Shown here piece by piece: positions 51,319 through 59,292 of a DNA stretch of 64,000 bases (position 1 is the stretch's first letter; each line of letters begins with the position of its first letter). Made by a program: the position numbers and the translations under genes. The notes under the pieces are model-generated. The model did not search any database, was not told the origin of the DNA, and was given only the letters and a program-made list of their open reading frames with translations. The stretch is from NCBI GenBank assembly GCA_022984795.1, contig JALIHJ010000017.1, positions 124,001 through 188,000 on the forward strand, read 5' to 3'. The DNA is from Fabrea salina. Taxonomy: Eukaryota > Ciliophora > Heterotrichea > Heterotrichida > Fabreidae.

Positions 51319-54300
51319 TTAGTTATCAATATTAGGGTTTTGGGAGTCACATGCTTCTGGTGTGGACTTTGGACTGCTTTGTTGAACTACTGTTGTTTCT
51401 TGCTGGGTGCTTATGTCTTCTACTGGAGTTGTCTTTCTGCAGCAGGAGTAGAGTTTTGCAATCAGCCCTGCTACAGCTCCTAGGCACTGTATGATCATGA
51501 GGCTGTTTGAAATCCATAGTATGGCTGTTTCTAGAGTGCTCCCCCAGCCCTCTAAGTCTTCTTGTAGGTAGTAAAGTACTAGTCCAAAGATCAGAGTTAC
51601 TCCAGTTTCTACAATGAAGGATATTGCCTGAGTAACCTTGTCTTTGTAGGGTCTAACAACTACTAAGAATACCACAAACCCCAGCATCAGTAGTAAGTTA
51701 ACTACTCCCTGAACTAGTGGAAACTCACTTAGCAGTATGAGGCTAGCTGCAAACAGGAGTCTTTTGAGAGTGAAGACTGGGTAGGTGAGGGTCCTCATAG
51801 TTGTGTCACACTTGAACTCGTAAAATAAGCTTCCCCAAGTTTTGTAGAACTCAGAGTCAGTTGAGTTTGACTGCACTTGGTCTTTGTTGGAGTTAAGAAA
51901 GATAGCTAGAGTTAGTGGAGTAACTGCCAAGAGAATCAAGAACAAACACCCAACTAAGAAGCTTGAAACTATTTCTATCTTGACTTGGGGCAGTGAAATG
52001 AATTGGATGAGACAAGGAATAACCAAGTCAAGGTAAGTTTGAATCCAGAACCTAATAAGTATGCTGAATTTGAACTTACTCAGAACAAAGTTGGAACCTG
52101 TTTGAATGCATCTAACTCTGACCTTAGAAATGACCCAAACTAAGACCCATGATCCAAGCAGCCCTAGTAGAATAGTAATACTTCCACCTGCATTCAGCAC
52201 AAATAGGTTGGAGTCAAATCCGTATTCTCTTGAGTAGTAGTGATTATTTGGGCTGGTGCTGTCTGAACTGTAGTTGATGACTCTAGGAATCCTTTCTGAA
52301 AGACTCAGTCCTTTAAAGTGTCCTCTGAGAGTAGGAGTCAGTGGGTTGCTGCTGATGGGAATGTAGGTGAGGATTTGGACAGTGTTAGCTACTTGCCAAA
52401 CTCCTGAAGGGTTGAAACTCAGTAGTCCAGCTCCTCCTGAAATTCCTGTGGTTATAGAAGTTGTAGTTTTTGCAGTATCTTGAGCTTGTTGAGTGGTTTG
52501 GTCGTCTGGGTTGAAGAAACTGAGTTGAGTTTGCAGAGTTTGGGACTCAAGCAGGAAGCTAGACTCACTCAGTAGTTGGGACCTAAATTCCAGAAGTATG
52601 ACTTCTCCCTCTGTCACGTATGAGTTCAAGTCTAGGTTGAGTTCATACTTAGCAGTGTTTAGAGTATTCATGGTGAACTCAAACCCAATGGAGTTGTTCT
52701 GAGTGTAAAGGTCGAAGTCACTCAGTTTTAGAGTTTGGTTGAGATTCTCTGAGAATTCCAGTGTGAGAGTATTGTGTTTGTTGTTTAGATTGGCATAGAA
52801 TGTTCCTCTGGTGCAGAACCCTTGGTCTTCAATGTAGCCTCGGTTGCATTTACAAGTGCTATTATTAACTGATGCATTGTCTACACAACTACTACATTCT
52901 TCAAACTCACACTCAGTGCATAGATCATTTCCGCACAAACTGCAAGTAGAGTTGTTAATACACCCAAACTCACAGTTAGCTAAGCAGTCTTCGCATTGTT
53001 CTCCATCCCAGAACTGGTCCATATCACATACCGGCAAGCACTTGTTTGAGTTGTTTGCCGGACAGAAGCTGCAGCCTTGGCACCCAGAGTCTTGTAGTAG
53101 GACCTGCAGACTCACTACTAAGTTGTAGATTCTGACTTCCCAAATGAAGCCAGTGAAGAAGTTGCTGAAAGTGCTGGAAGAGTGCTTGGCCCCAATTGTG
53201 AAGTAGAAGTCAGTCTCTGAGTCTTTGAACCGGTTACTTCCTAGACTCCTCGACAGCACTTGAGTTGAGTTGTAGTAACCCTCTAACTTGAGTTGGTCTT
53301 GGTCAAAAGAAGTTTTAACCGTCACTAGACCCCAGAAGTTGTTTACCTTGTTTGGGGATTGGAAAGTCTGACTTATCTCCACATAGAGACTGTAGTCTGA
53401 CAGTCCAATCTCCAGAATACTGGTGTGGTTGGCATATTGTTTGGAGAGGAGAGTCCCTGAGGAGGAGAGTAACCGAATCCACATACTCACTGTGAACTCA
53501 GAAGCCAGCACAAGTAAAGGCTCTGAAACGTTGTTGTAGGGAGGCAGCTGCATAAGTGAAGTGCCCCTAAAGTAGTAACCTCTGTCTCTGGTGGGGTAAG
53601 GGTCAGTTTGGTCAAAGAAGGGGCAGAACTGGTTGTTGGTGCCTGTGAGTACTGGAACTGAACTTGCTGAGTCAGTAACTGTGTCTTGAAGGGTGTTGTT
53701 TAGTTGCAGGTGGAATCTCAGACAAGGGTAACCAGTAGGACACAAACTAATGCACACTCCTCGAAGTAAGTAGTAGCCACTTCTGCACTCTGCACAACTG
53801 AATTCAGAATAACAGGCCAAGCAGGTTGGGGAGCAAGAAAGAGAAACCTGGCAGTCTCCTCTGCACGTAGTGAGTCTGTTGTCGATCCAGACTCTGAGTT
53901 GGGGCTTGGTTTCGTAGGTCCTGAGAAAGTCAGAGGGGATCACAAACCAAAACTGGGAGTTTGTGGAGGCTTTTCGTAGGGTTTCTCCTTCTACTTCAGT
54001 GCCATTCTCCAGTTTGAACTTGAGGTCAGAGGGATTGGGATTCATGTAGCTTGGAAGAAGAGCATAGAGGTAGTTTTTGTGGCAGTAGACGTACAAGTTG
54101 AAGTAGTTTCTACTTATTTCGGATTGATAAACGTAGTTGTTTGAAGCGCAATCTTCAGGGTTGAATCTACCTTCACTTATTTTCTTGTTTTCTTGGTCCC
54201 AAACGAAGGAATAGTTAGTTTTAAGGCTATTCAAGTTCAAGTCCAATCTTTTGATCATTGGGAACCCGTTTCTCTGTCTGTTCCCAGGCATTTCAACCCC

Positions 54301-55506
54301 CAGAGAAAAGGAATTACGCCCTCCTGAGCTGTAGTGCTCTGCTTCTAAGTAGTAGGACTCTCCTGCTGTCAATGATACTGCCCCAGACTTGTTCTCTCCC
54401 CATATGAAGTAGCTGTGTTCGTCTGACTCCTGACTTGAGTTGATTATCTCTTGCTTATTGAGAGGATTGGAGTCAGTGCTTAGGTAGACTCTAACACTTC
54501 CTCTGAAAGAAGTGTAGAATACATAGTTTCCTGTTCTGGGTGGCTTGAAGAGTCCGTAGATGAGTGAATCGTAGTCATCCATAGTTGTAGGGATAGTTGC
54601 TGAAGGAATGACTGTTTTCTGGATTAACTCACTCTCAAGTCTAATGTTGCCTGGACTGTAGGTTTCTCTCACCAGTCCTGCACTCCCTTGGTAGTAGTCT
54701 CTGTTCTCCAAGTCGAAGTAAGCTTCACTACTGCACTTGATGGTGTTGAAGCTTGCCCTTGTGACTTGGCACTGGGACCCATCCACTTCTAGCCTGATTC
54801 TGGAAGTGTCGCTGGGGAAGGACTTGCCAGTGACTGTAGCTTGTATTCCGTTGCCTGAGTTAAGTGAGACAGACTCCACAGCACCTAGAGTTCTGAACCA
54901 GTATTGTTCTCCCTCTAGTGTGTAGGCTCCTGTCCAGTGGAGTCCTCTTATTCTGTCCCATAGCTTGTACTCCACAGTCTGGTCTCCATGGATGTTGCTG
55001 CCTACTACTCCATTCAGAATGTAAGGTCTGGAATCTTCGACATATTTGCTTCCAAATTCCACTTCTAGTTCCTCTATCTTCAAGTGGTTGATTCCTTCTT
55101 TATGGGTTTTCCAAGCAAGAAAATGCAGACCAATAGTGTCCCCAGCAACTCCTTCACTGGGCACTAAACTCATTATGGGACGGGACCACTCCCATTCAAG
55201 CACACTGTTCTGTAAGTGTATTTGCACAGAGTTGTGCAGTACTTGTAGGTTAGGGTTACTTGAATCATCCTCATCCCAAGGAGGAATGAGACACTCAATC
55301 TCATCTGCCTCCACAGACAGTATTTTGCAGTCCCTTCCACTTAGTTGCACTTGGTAGTTACTGGAATCCAAGTCATCCCAAAACTCTCCAAACAAGTAAA
55401 GGCTACTCAACCCATAGAAGCCTTGAGGGTTAGTAGTTCCCTTGTTGGGAGTGGCTATTTCACTCACACTCACAGCTTGACACAATCCTAGCAATACCAC
55501 AATCAT
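51319..55506 (-). CDS. Large secreted-front membrane receptor: TIG, PA14, Cys-rich, LamG, membrane domain
   Basis: A 1,395-aa protein with an N-terminal signal peptide (MIVVLLGLCQAVSV). Two IPT/TIG folds (MSLVPSEGVAGDTIGLHFLAW; SLNSGNGIQATVTGKSFPS) at about 100-270 precede a PA14-type domain (YGLFKPPRTGNYVFYTSFRG, YYLEAEHYSSGG) at about 310-440. A short cysteine-rich unit (CSPTCLACYSEFSCAECRSGYYLL) and a LamG/concanavalin-like fold (EFTVSMWIRLLSSSGTLLSKQ) follow at about 590-790. Furin/EGF-like cysteine repeats (CDMDQFWDGEQCEDC, CTECEFEECSSC) reach about residue 900. The last 350 residues hold about seven helices with the ciliate-typical block FYEFKCDTTMRTLTYPVF. It resembles a family of big surface proteins common in ciliates, perhaps for adhesion or sensing; ligand unknown. 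Confidence 0.8.
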   Translation of the reverse strand: MIVVLLGLCQAVSVSEIATPNKGTTNPQGFYGLSSLYLFGEFWDDLDSSNYQVQLSGRDCKILSVEADEIECLIPPWDEDDSSNPNLQVLHNSVQIHLQNSVLEWEWSRPIMSLVPSEGVAGDTIGLHFLAWKTHKEGINHLKIEELEVEFGSKYVEDSRPYILNGVVGSNIHGDQTVEYKLWDRIRGLHWTGAYTLEGEQYWFRTLGAVESVSLNSGNGIQATVTGKSFPSDTSRIRLEVDGSQCQVTRASFNTIKCSSEAYFDLENRDYYQGSAGLVRETYSPGNIRLESELIQKTVIPSATIPTTMDDYDSLIYGLFKPPRTGNYVFYTSFRGSVRVYLSTDSNPLNKQEIINSSQESDEHSYFIWGENKSGAVSLTAGESYYLEAEHYSSGGRNSFSLGVEMPGNRQRNGFPMIKRLDLNLNSLKTNYSFVWDQENKKISEGRFNPEDCASNNYVYQSEISRNYFNLYVYCHKNYLYALLPSYMNPNPSDLKFKLENGTEVEGETLRKASTNSQFWFVIPSDFLRTYETKPQLRVWIDNRLTTCRGDCQVSLSCSPTCLACYSEFSCAECRSGYYLLRGVCISLCPTGYPCLRFHLQLNNTLQDTVTDSASSVPVLTGTNNQFCPFFDQTDPYPTRDRGYYFRGTSLMQLPPYNNVSEPLLVLASEFTVSMWIRLLSSSGTLLSKQYANHTSILEIGLSDYSLYVEISQTFQSPNKVNNFWGLVTVKTSFDQDQLKLEGYYNSTQVLSRSLGSNRFKDSETDFYFTIGAKHSSSTFSNFFTGFIWEVRIYNLVVSLQVLLQDSGCQGCSFCPANNSNKCLPVCDMDQFWDGEQCEDCLANCEFGCINNSTCSLCGNDLCTECEFEECSSCVDNASVNNSTCKCNRGYIEDQGFCTRGTFYANLNNKHNTLTLEFSENLNQTLKLSDFDLYTQNNSIGFEFTMNTLNTAKYELNLDLNSYVTEGEVILLEFRSQLLSESSFLLESQTLQTQLSFFNPDDQTTQQAQDTAKTTTSITTGISGGAGLLSFNPSGVWQVANTVQILTYIPISSNPLTPTLRGHFKGLSLSERIPRVINYSSDSTSPNNHYYSREYGFDSNLFVLNAGGSITILLGLLGSWVLVWVISKVRVRCIQTGSNFVLSKFKFSILIRFWIQTYLDLVIPCLIQFISLPQVKIEIVSSFLVGCLFLILLAVTPLTLAIFLNSNKDQVQSNSTDSEFYKTWGSLFYEFKCDTTMRTLTYPVFTLKRLLFAASLILLSEFPLVQGVVNLLLMLGFVVFLVVVRPYKDKVTQAISFIVETGVTLIFGLVLYYLQEDLEGWGSTLETAILWISNSLMIIQCLGAVAGLIAKLYSCCRKTTPVEDISTQQETTVVQQSSPKSTPEACDSQNPNIDN

Positions 55507-55593
55507 ATTTATTAGTCACCTTACAACCAAATAGCCTAGAATTCCTTTTTGTGAGTAATTATAAACAGGGAAATTCCAGACTTTGCATATTTA

Positions 55594-56145
55594 TTAGCTG
55601 AGTGACTTTAAGTACTTGTCTAGTGTTGGAGAAGACTCAATGAAGCGGTGAACAAATCCAAGCAGTTTGGGGAACTGCTCCAAGGTCTCTGAGTCCGAAA
55701 CAAAGTGGTTGTAAAGCAACTCAAAAACTTCAAAGTCCGCCCTCGTCAAGCAGTTCCCCACAAACCACTCTGTGCCTTGTTTGTTTTGAGTCAGTCTGCT
55801 TTCAATCATTTTAAGTTTTGCAAGAATTTGGGGAGTTAATTGGTCTTTAGGAAAGTGCTCCAGCAACAGTTCTAAGTCAGCTTTCAAGTCACACACACTC
55901 TCAACTAAGTACACTTCCAATGGGTCAATTGCTGAGTACTCGAACCTGTCACAAACGTAACGAGCAATTGCAGTTCTTTTAGAAAGCTTGCGTGCGTCCA
56001 TCTCCAGAAAAGGCAACTCCACACCTGAAGCAGCTTTGTCTGGGTAAGTCTGGTCACTAAAAGGAGTTCCTCTATAGTGAAAGATCAACTTTACCAAGTC
56101 AACCTTAGTTGGGTTCTCTAGTGAATGCAACTTAATTTCTCTCAT
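55594..56145 (-). CDS. GST-fold protein with altered glutathione site
   Basis: A 183-aa protein with the two-domain glutathione S-transferase layout: thioredoxin-like N-terminus (ELPFLEMDARKLSKRTAIARYV at residues about 43-64) and helical C-terminus (TEWFVGNCLTRADFEVFELL). In sigma-class GSTs the catalytic tyrosine sits where this protein has Ser8, and the Q-S pair that grips glutathione just before the AIARY helix is Lys-Arg here. Sequence is therefore GST-like but probably not a usual sigma transferase. It is shorter than most GSTs (about 200-220 aa). Fifteen bases from the divergent WD40 gene. Confidence 0.75.
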   Translation of the reverse strand: MREIKLHSLENPTKVDLVKLIFHYRGTPFSDQTYPDKAASGVELPFLEMDARKLSKRTAIARYVCDRFEYSAIDPLEVYLVESVCDLKADLELLLEHFPKDQLTPQILAKLKMIESRLTQNKQGTEWFVGNCLTRADFEVFELLYNHFVSDSETLEQFPKLLGFVHRFIESSPTLDKYLKSLS

Positions 56146-56160
56146 CTAATTCAAACTAAT
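56146..56160. promoter_or_regulatory. 15-base divergent spacer between GST-like and WD40 genes
   Basis: Only CTAATTCAAACTAAT separates the two start codons. No promoter element can be assigned within it. Confidence 0.35.
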
Positions 56161-59100
56161 ATGGAAAAGTCGTTTGAAAGGATCGGGGACTCCTACGGAG
56201 TGAACGAGTCAGATATTTTCTCTAAGTTCGCTAAACTGTTCTCTAATAAGTCTGCCTTAAAAGCTTCTAACCACCTCTCACTGCTATCTCAAAACGACGA
56301 AGATGACTTAGAAGACATTGACCAGCCTGAATACTTCCAAAAAGAACCTCTGCAGCCTTCCAGTTTCGTTTCCAACAGTGCATTTGCCAAAAAAATCAAG
56401 CAAAACGTGTACAAACCAGAAACTCCTGAAGAAGAAGAAACCATTGAAATGCAAATGCAGTCTAGTCTCCAAAAGTTAGACTTAAACCAAATCATAAACT
56501 CAGGCAGACTCATGAGACTCAAACTAGACATGGAAAAGTTCCCTGACCAAGAACTCGGACTGGAGGACTTCATCATAGTGATGAAAGAATGCATCAACGG
56601 AAAGATTCAAATAGACGAAGAAGTCCTTATTTCGGACCTCGTGGACCAGTTCCACAGAATCGACATCCACGGCACTGGGAAGATTAACTTCGACATGTTC
56701 AGTTCCTTTTTGATAGAACAAGAAATCATGGCTGAAATGGGCAACGAAAGGGCACTTCTCTACAAACCTAGTGAATTAACTGACAACTCACGCCACGACA
56801 ACTACATTGACAAGATGTTTTACTACCCTGCTATTGACAAACTAGGAGTTATGGAACAAAACATGCGTGCACTCAAAATCTACAACCCCAGTACGCTTAA
56901 ACTCGAGAACTGCTTGTTCGTTAAGAACGGAATTGCAATAGCTTCTGAATATATTCCTGAGTATGAAAAGCTCATCTTAACTTCTTCAGACAAGTCTATG
57001 CTGGTGTTCGACTTGGGTTCTTTTGCTCTCGAAAAAAGGATAGTTACTCCTGAGTCTCAGCACACCATGCACTGGTCCCACTCGCACCAAGTTTTGTTTT
57101 CAGCAGGGATGGATGGCAAGATTTACGGATGGCTCATTCAGAAACTTTTAAATTACAAAGAACAAGAAGTACCCTACTCAGAAGTACTTGCTAAAGGCAT
57201 GCCTTGGTCTGAAAGAACTGAGTGTATATTTTACATCGTGGAACTCACGGGTATGGAGCAAATTGCAGCAGCCAGTGCTGACCAAAAGATAAGACTTTGG
57301 GACATAAAGTGGGAGGGTAACAGAAAACCCAAAAAGGTTTTATGCGGGCACACTAAAGCTGTGAGGTACTTGGCTTACTCCCAAAGGTATAACTTGTTGG
57401 TTTCTTGTGGGTTTGAGTTCGACGCTTTGGTTTGGAACCCTTATGTGTCTATTCCTATTTGCCAGTTAAAAGGCCACGAAGCACCCCTGTGTGGAATAGA
57501 GTGCCCAGAAGCCAATCCAACTATCATAACGGCAGACTCAAAAGGAATCGTAAAGGTTTGGAATATAAAAGACTACTCTTTGCTGCAAACTTTTTACGTG
57601 TCTAACTTTGTGCACCTAAAAGCTATTAAATGCATTCCTAAGCACAGAAAGCTCTTAGCAGCTTCGAGAAGACTCCAGGTTTACGAGTATGACAAACCCT
57701 TTGTGCCGGAGTTAAGTGACGACTCGCCTATATTTTGTGCTAGGTACAGTCCGCAGCAGTTCCAAGTCTTCATAGCTGGCCAGCACTCTATAAAGGTTTG
57801 GAACGCACTTACCGGGCGTCCCATGAAGTTTATAGCAGACATTTTTTCGAGTGAAATAACTTGTATGATCCTTGACGAAACTGAACGTAAAATAGTAGTG
57901 GGTGACCACAGCGGAAGGATTCTTATGATAGACTCACTTACAGGAGTAGTGCTGAAGGAGTTCTGCAGCCACAATGCAGAAGTTACAGGCTTGATCTACG
58001 TAGAAAAAGACAGGACCTTGATTTCTTGTTCCTGGGACAAAAAAGTGCTCATCCACAACGACAACCTTAAAGAAGGCAAAGAAGAAAAGAGAAGCGGAGT
58101 CGTTAGAACAGTAGCAAATGCACACACTTCAGACATCATTTGTGTGGACTACTCTGGGGAACTGGACATGTTTGTAACTGGGTCTAGTGACTGCTCTGCA
58201 AAGGTTTGGGACTACGAAACTTGCAAGCTAGAAGGAGTTTTGCTAGGCCACAAGTCTGATATTTTAGTGGCTAAGTTTCTGCGGCCTTTTCCTTTGCTGC
58301 TTTTGAGTGACCAAAGTGGCAACCTAAGCATTTGGGGTGTGAATTGCAGGGGTTTAGCTAAGTTTCAGTGCTTAGTGAAGTGGAAAAACATGCACACTCT
58401 TGAAAAAACAGCTACAATCACCTCTGCTTCTTACGTTTACCAAAAAGACACTCTCCAACTCGTTTTGGGTGACGAAAAAGGAACTGTCAGGGTGTTAGAC
58501 TTAACTGAACTAGTGCTGGAACTAGAGTTAACTATTGAAGCAAGCACTCCTCGCAACGCTGAACACAGAAACCCCACTCGGTTAGTAGACGTAGACATGG
58601 CAGAAATAACTACTAAGCACACTCACGACCGCAGGAACTCCCTAAGTTCTATCAACTCAGGTGAGCCCAAGTCCTCTAACGAAGTTGAGTTTGAATCTAA
58701 ACCCTTGAAAGAAGACTTTTACGTGAAACAAAAAGTCCAGTGGAAAGCCCACTCAGACTCAATCAAGTACATTGCTGTAGTTCAAGAACTAGAAAACCTA
58801 GCTTTGTTTTCAACAGGCCTCGACAAAATGGCTTACTTGTGGTCTTTCGAAGGACAACTCCTAGGAACACTTAAGCAGGGCAGCAGAGTTAACTCTGAGT
58901 GGAGCTTCCAAATAAGTGAAAGCACCCAAAGCAAAAAGAAACAAGAAGTAACTAGGTTCCAGAAAAAGCTCCAGAAAATAGGCCAGAAAAAAACATTTGG
59001 GTCAGGCATAATGGACGAAAGGAAAAGCGTGTTCCAGGACCTGATCACAAACTTGAATGACAAGAACCCCAAAGAACTAACAGCTTCAGAAATGATCGAA

Positions 59101-59202
59101 GACATCAACAAAATAGAAAAACTACTTCCTAAAGACCGACTCTACGAAACCATGAGGGACTCAAGGACCTTCAGACCTAAGAAGTCAAAGAAGCAATCTT
59201 AA
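56161..59202 (+). CDS. EF-hand / WD40 protein, CFAP337 (WDR49)-like
   Basis: A 1,013-aa protein. The N-terminus has helical EF-hand-like units at about residues 115-200 (LGLEDFIIVMKECING, then DLVDQFHRIDIHGTGKINFDMFSSFLIEQ, where the loop D-I-H-G-T-G-K-I-N-F-D lacks several calcium ligands). At least ten WD40 repeats follow (residues about 230-760, for example IRLWDIKWEGN, ALVWNPYVSIPICQLKGHE, AKVWDYETCK), then one more near 890 and a basic C-terminal coil. The order matches animal WDR49/WDR64 and the ciliate CFAP337, an axonemal protein found near the base of radial spoke 3. The start at 56161 (MEKSFERIGDSYG) is the first good ATG. Axonemal role inferred from family. Confidence 0.8.
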   Translation: MEKSFERIGDSYGVNESDIFSKFAKLFSNKSALKASNHLSLLSQNDEDDLEDIDQPEYFQKEPLQPSSFVSNSAFAKKIKQNVYKPETPEEEETIEMQMQSSLQKLDLNQIINSGRLMRLKLDMEKFPDQELGLEDFIIVMKECINGKIQIDEEVLISDLVDQFHRIDIHGTGKINFDMFSSFLIEQEIMAEMGNERALLYKPSELTDNSRHDNYIDKMFYYPAIDKLGVMEQNMRALKIYNPSTLKLENCLFVKNGIAIASEYIPEYEKLILTSSDKSMLVFDLGSFALEKRIVTPESQHTMHWSHSHQVLFSAGMDGKIYGWLIQKLLNYKEQEVPYSEVLAKGMPWSERTECIFYIVELTGMEQIAAASADQKIRLWDIKWEGNRKPKKVLCGHTKAVRYLAYSQRYNLLVSCGFEFDALVWNPYVSIPICQLKGHEAPLCGIECPEANPTIITADSKGIVKVWNIKDYSLLQTFYVSNFVHLKAIKCIPKHRKLLAASRRLQVYEYDKPFVPELSDDSPIFCARYSPQQFQVFIAGQHSIKVWNALTGRPMKFIADIFSSEITCMILDETERKIVVGDHSGRILMIDSLTGVVLKEFCSHNAEVTGLIYVEKDRTLISCSWDKKVLIHNDNLKEGKEEKRSGVVRTVANAHTSDIICVDYSGELDMFVTGSSDCSAKVWDYETCKLEGVLLGHKSDILVAKFLRPFPLLLLSDQSGNLSIWGVNCRGLAKFQCLVKWKNMHTLEKTATITSASYVYQKDTLQLVLGDEKGTVRVLDLTELVLELELTIEASTPRNAEHRNPTRLVDVDMAEITTKHTHDRRNSLSSINSGEPKSSNEVEFESKPLKEDFYVKQKVQWKAHSDSIKYIAVVQELENLALFSTGLDKMAYLWSFEGQLLGTLKQGSRVNSEWSFQISESTQSKKKQEVTRFQKKLQKIGQKKTFGSGIMDERKSVFQDLITNLNDKNPKELTASEMIEDINKIEKLLPKDRLYETMRDSRTFRPKKSKKQS

Positions 59203-59292
59203 CTATTTAACTAATAACTGAAATTTAAATAGTTATGAAACCCTTTAACAACTTCAAACTAACAACTTATATAGATTTAAATATTAACAAAA
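59203..59292. promoter_or_regulatory. 90-base AT-rich region upstream of the Kelch-phosphatase
   Basis: Very AT-rich spacer between two plus-strand genes. It contains two copies of the palindrome ATTTAAAT (about 59222 and 59275) and TATATAGATTTAAATATTAAC shortly before the ATG; it probably holds the promoter. Confidence 0.4.

Noticed and set aside
58973-58987. 15-base GTAACTAGGTTCCAG inside the WD40 gene as an intron
   Set aside because: It has GT and AG ends at the right distance, but lies in a lysine-rich C-terminal stretch where the coded peptide VTRFQ looks natural and no homology decides.
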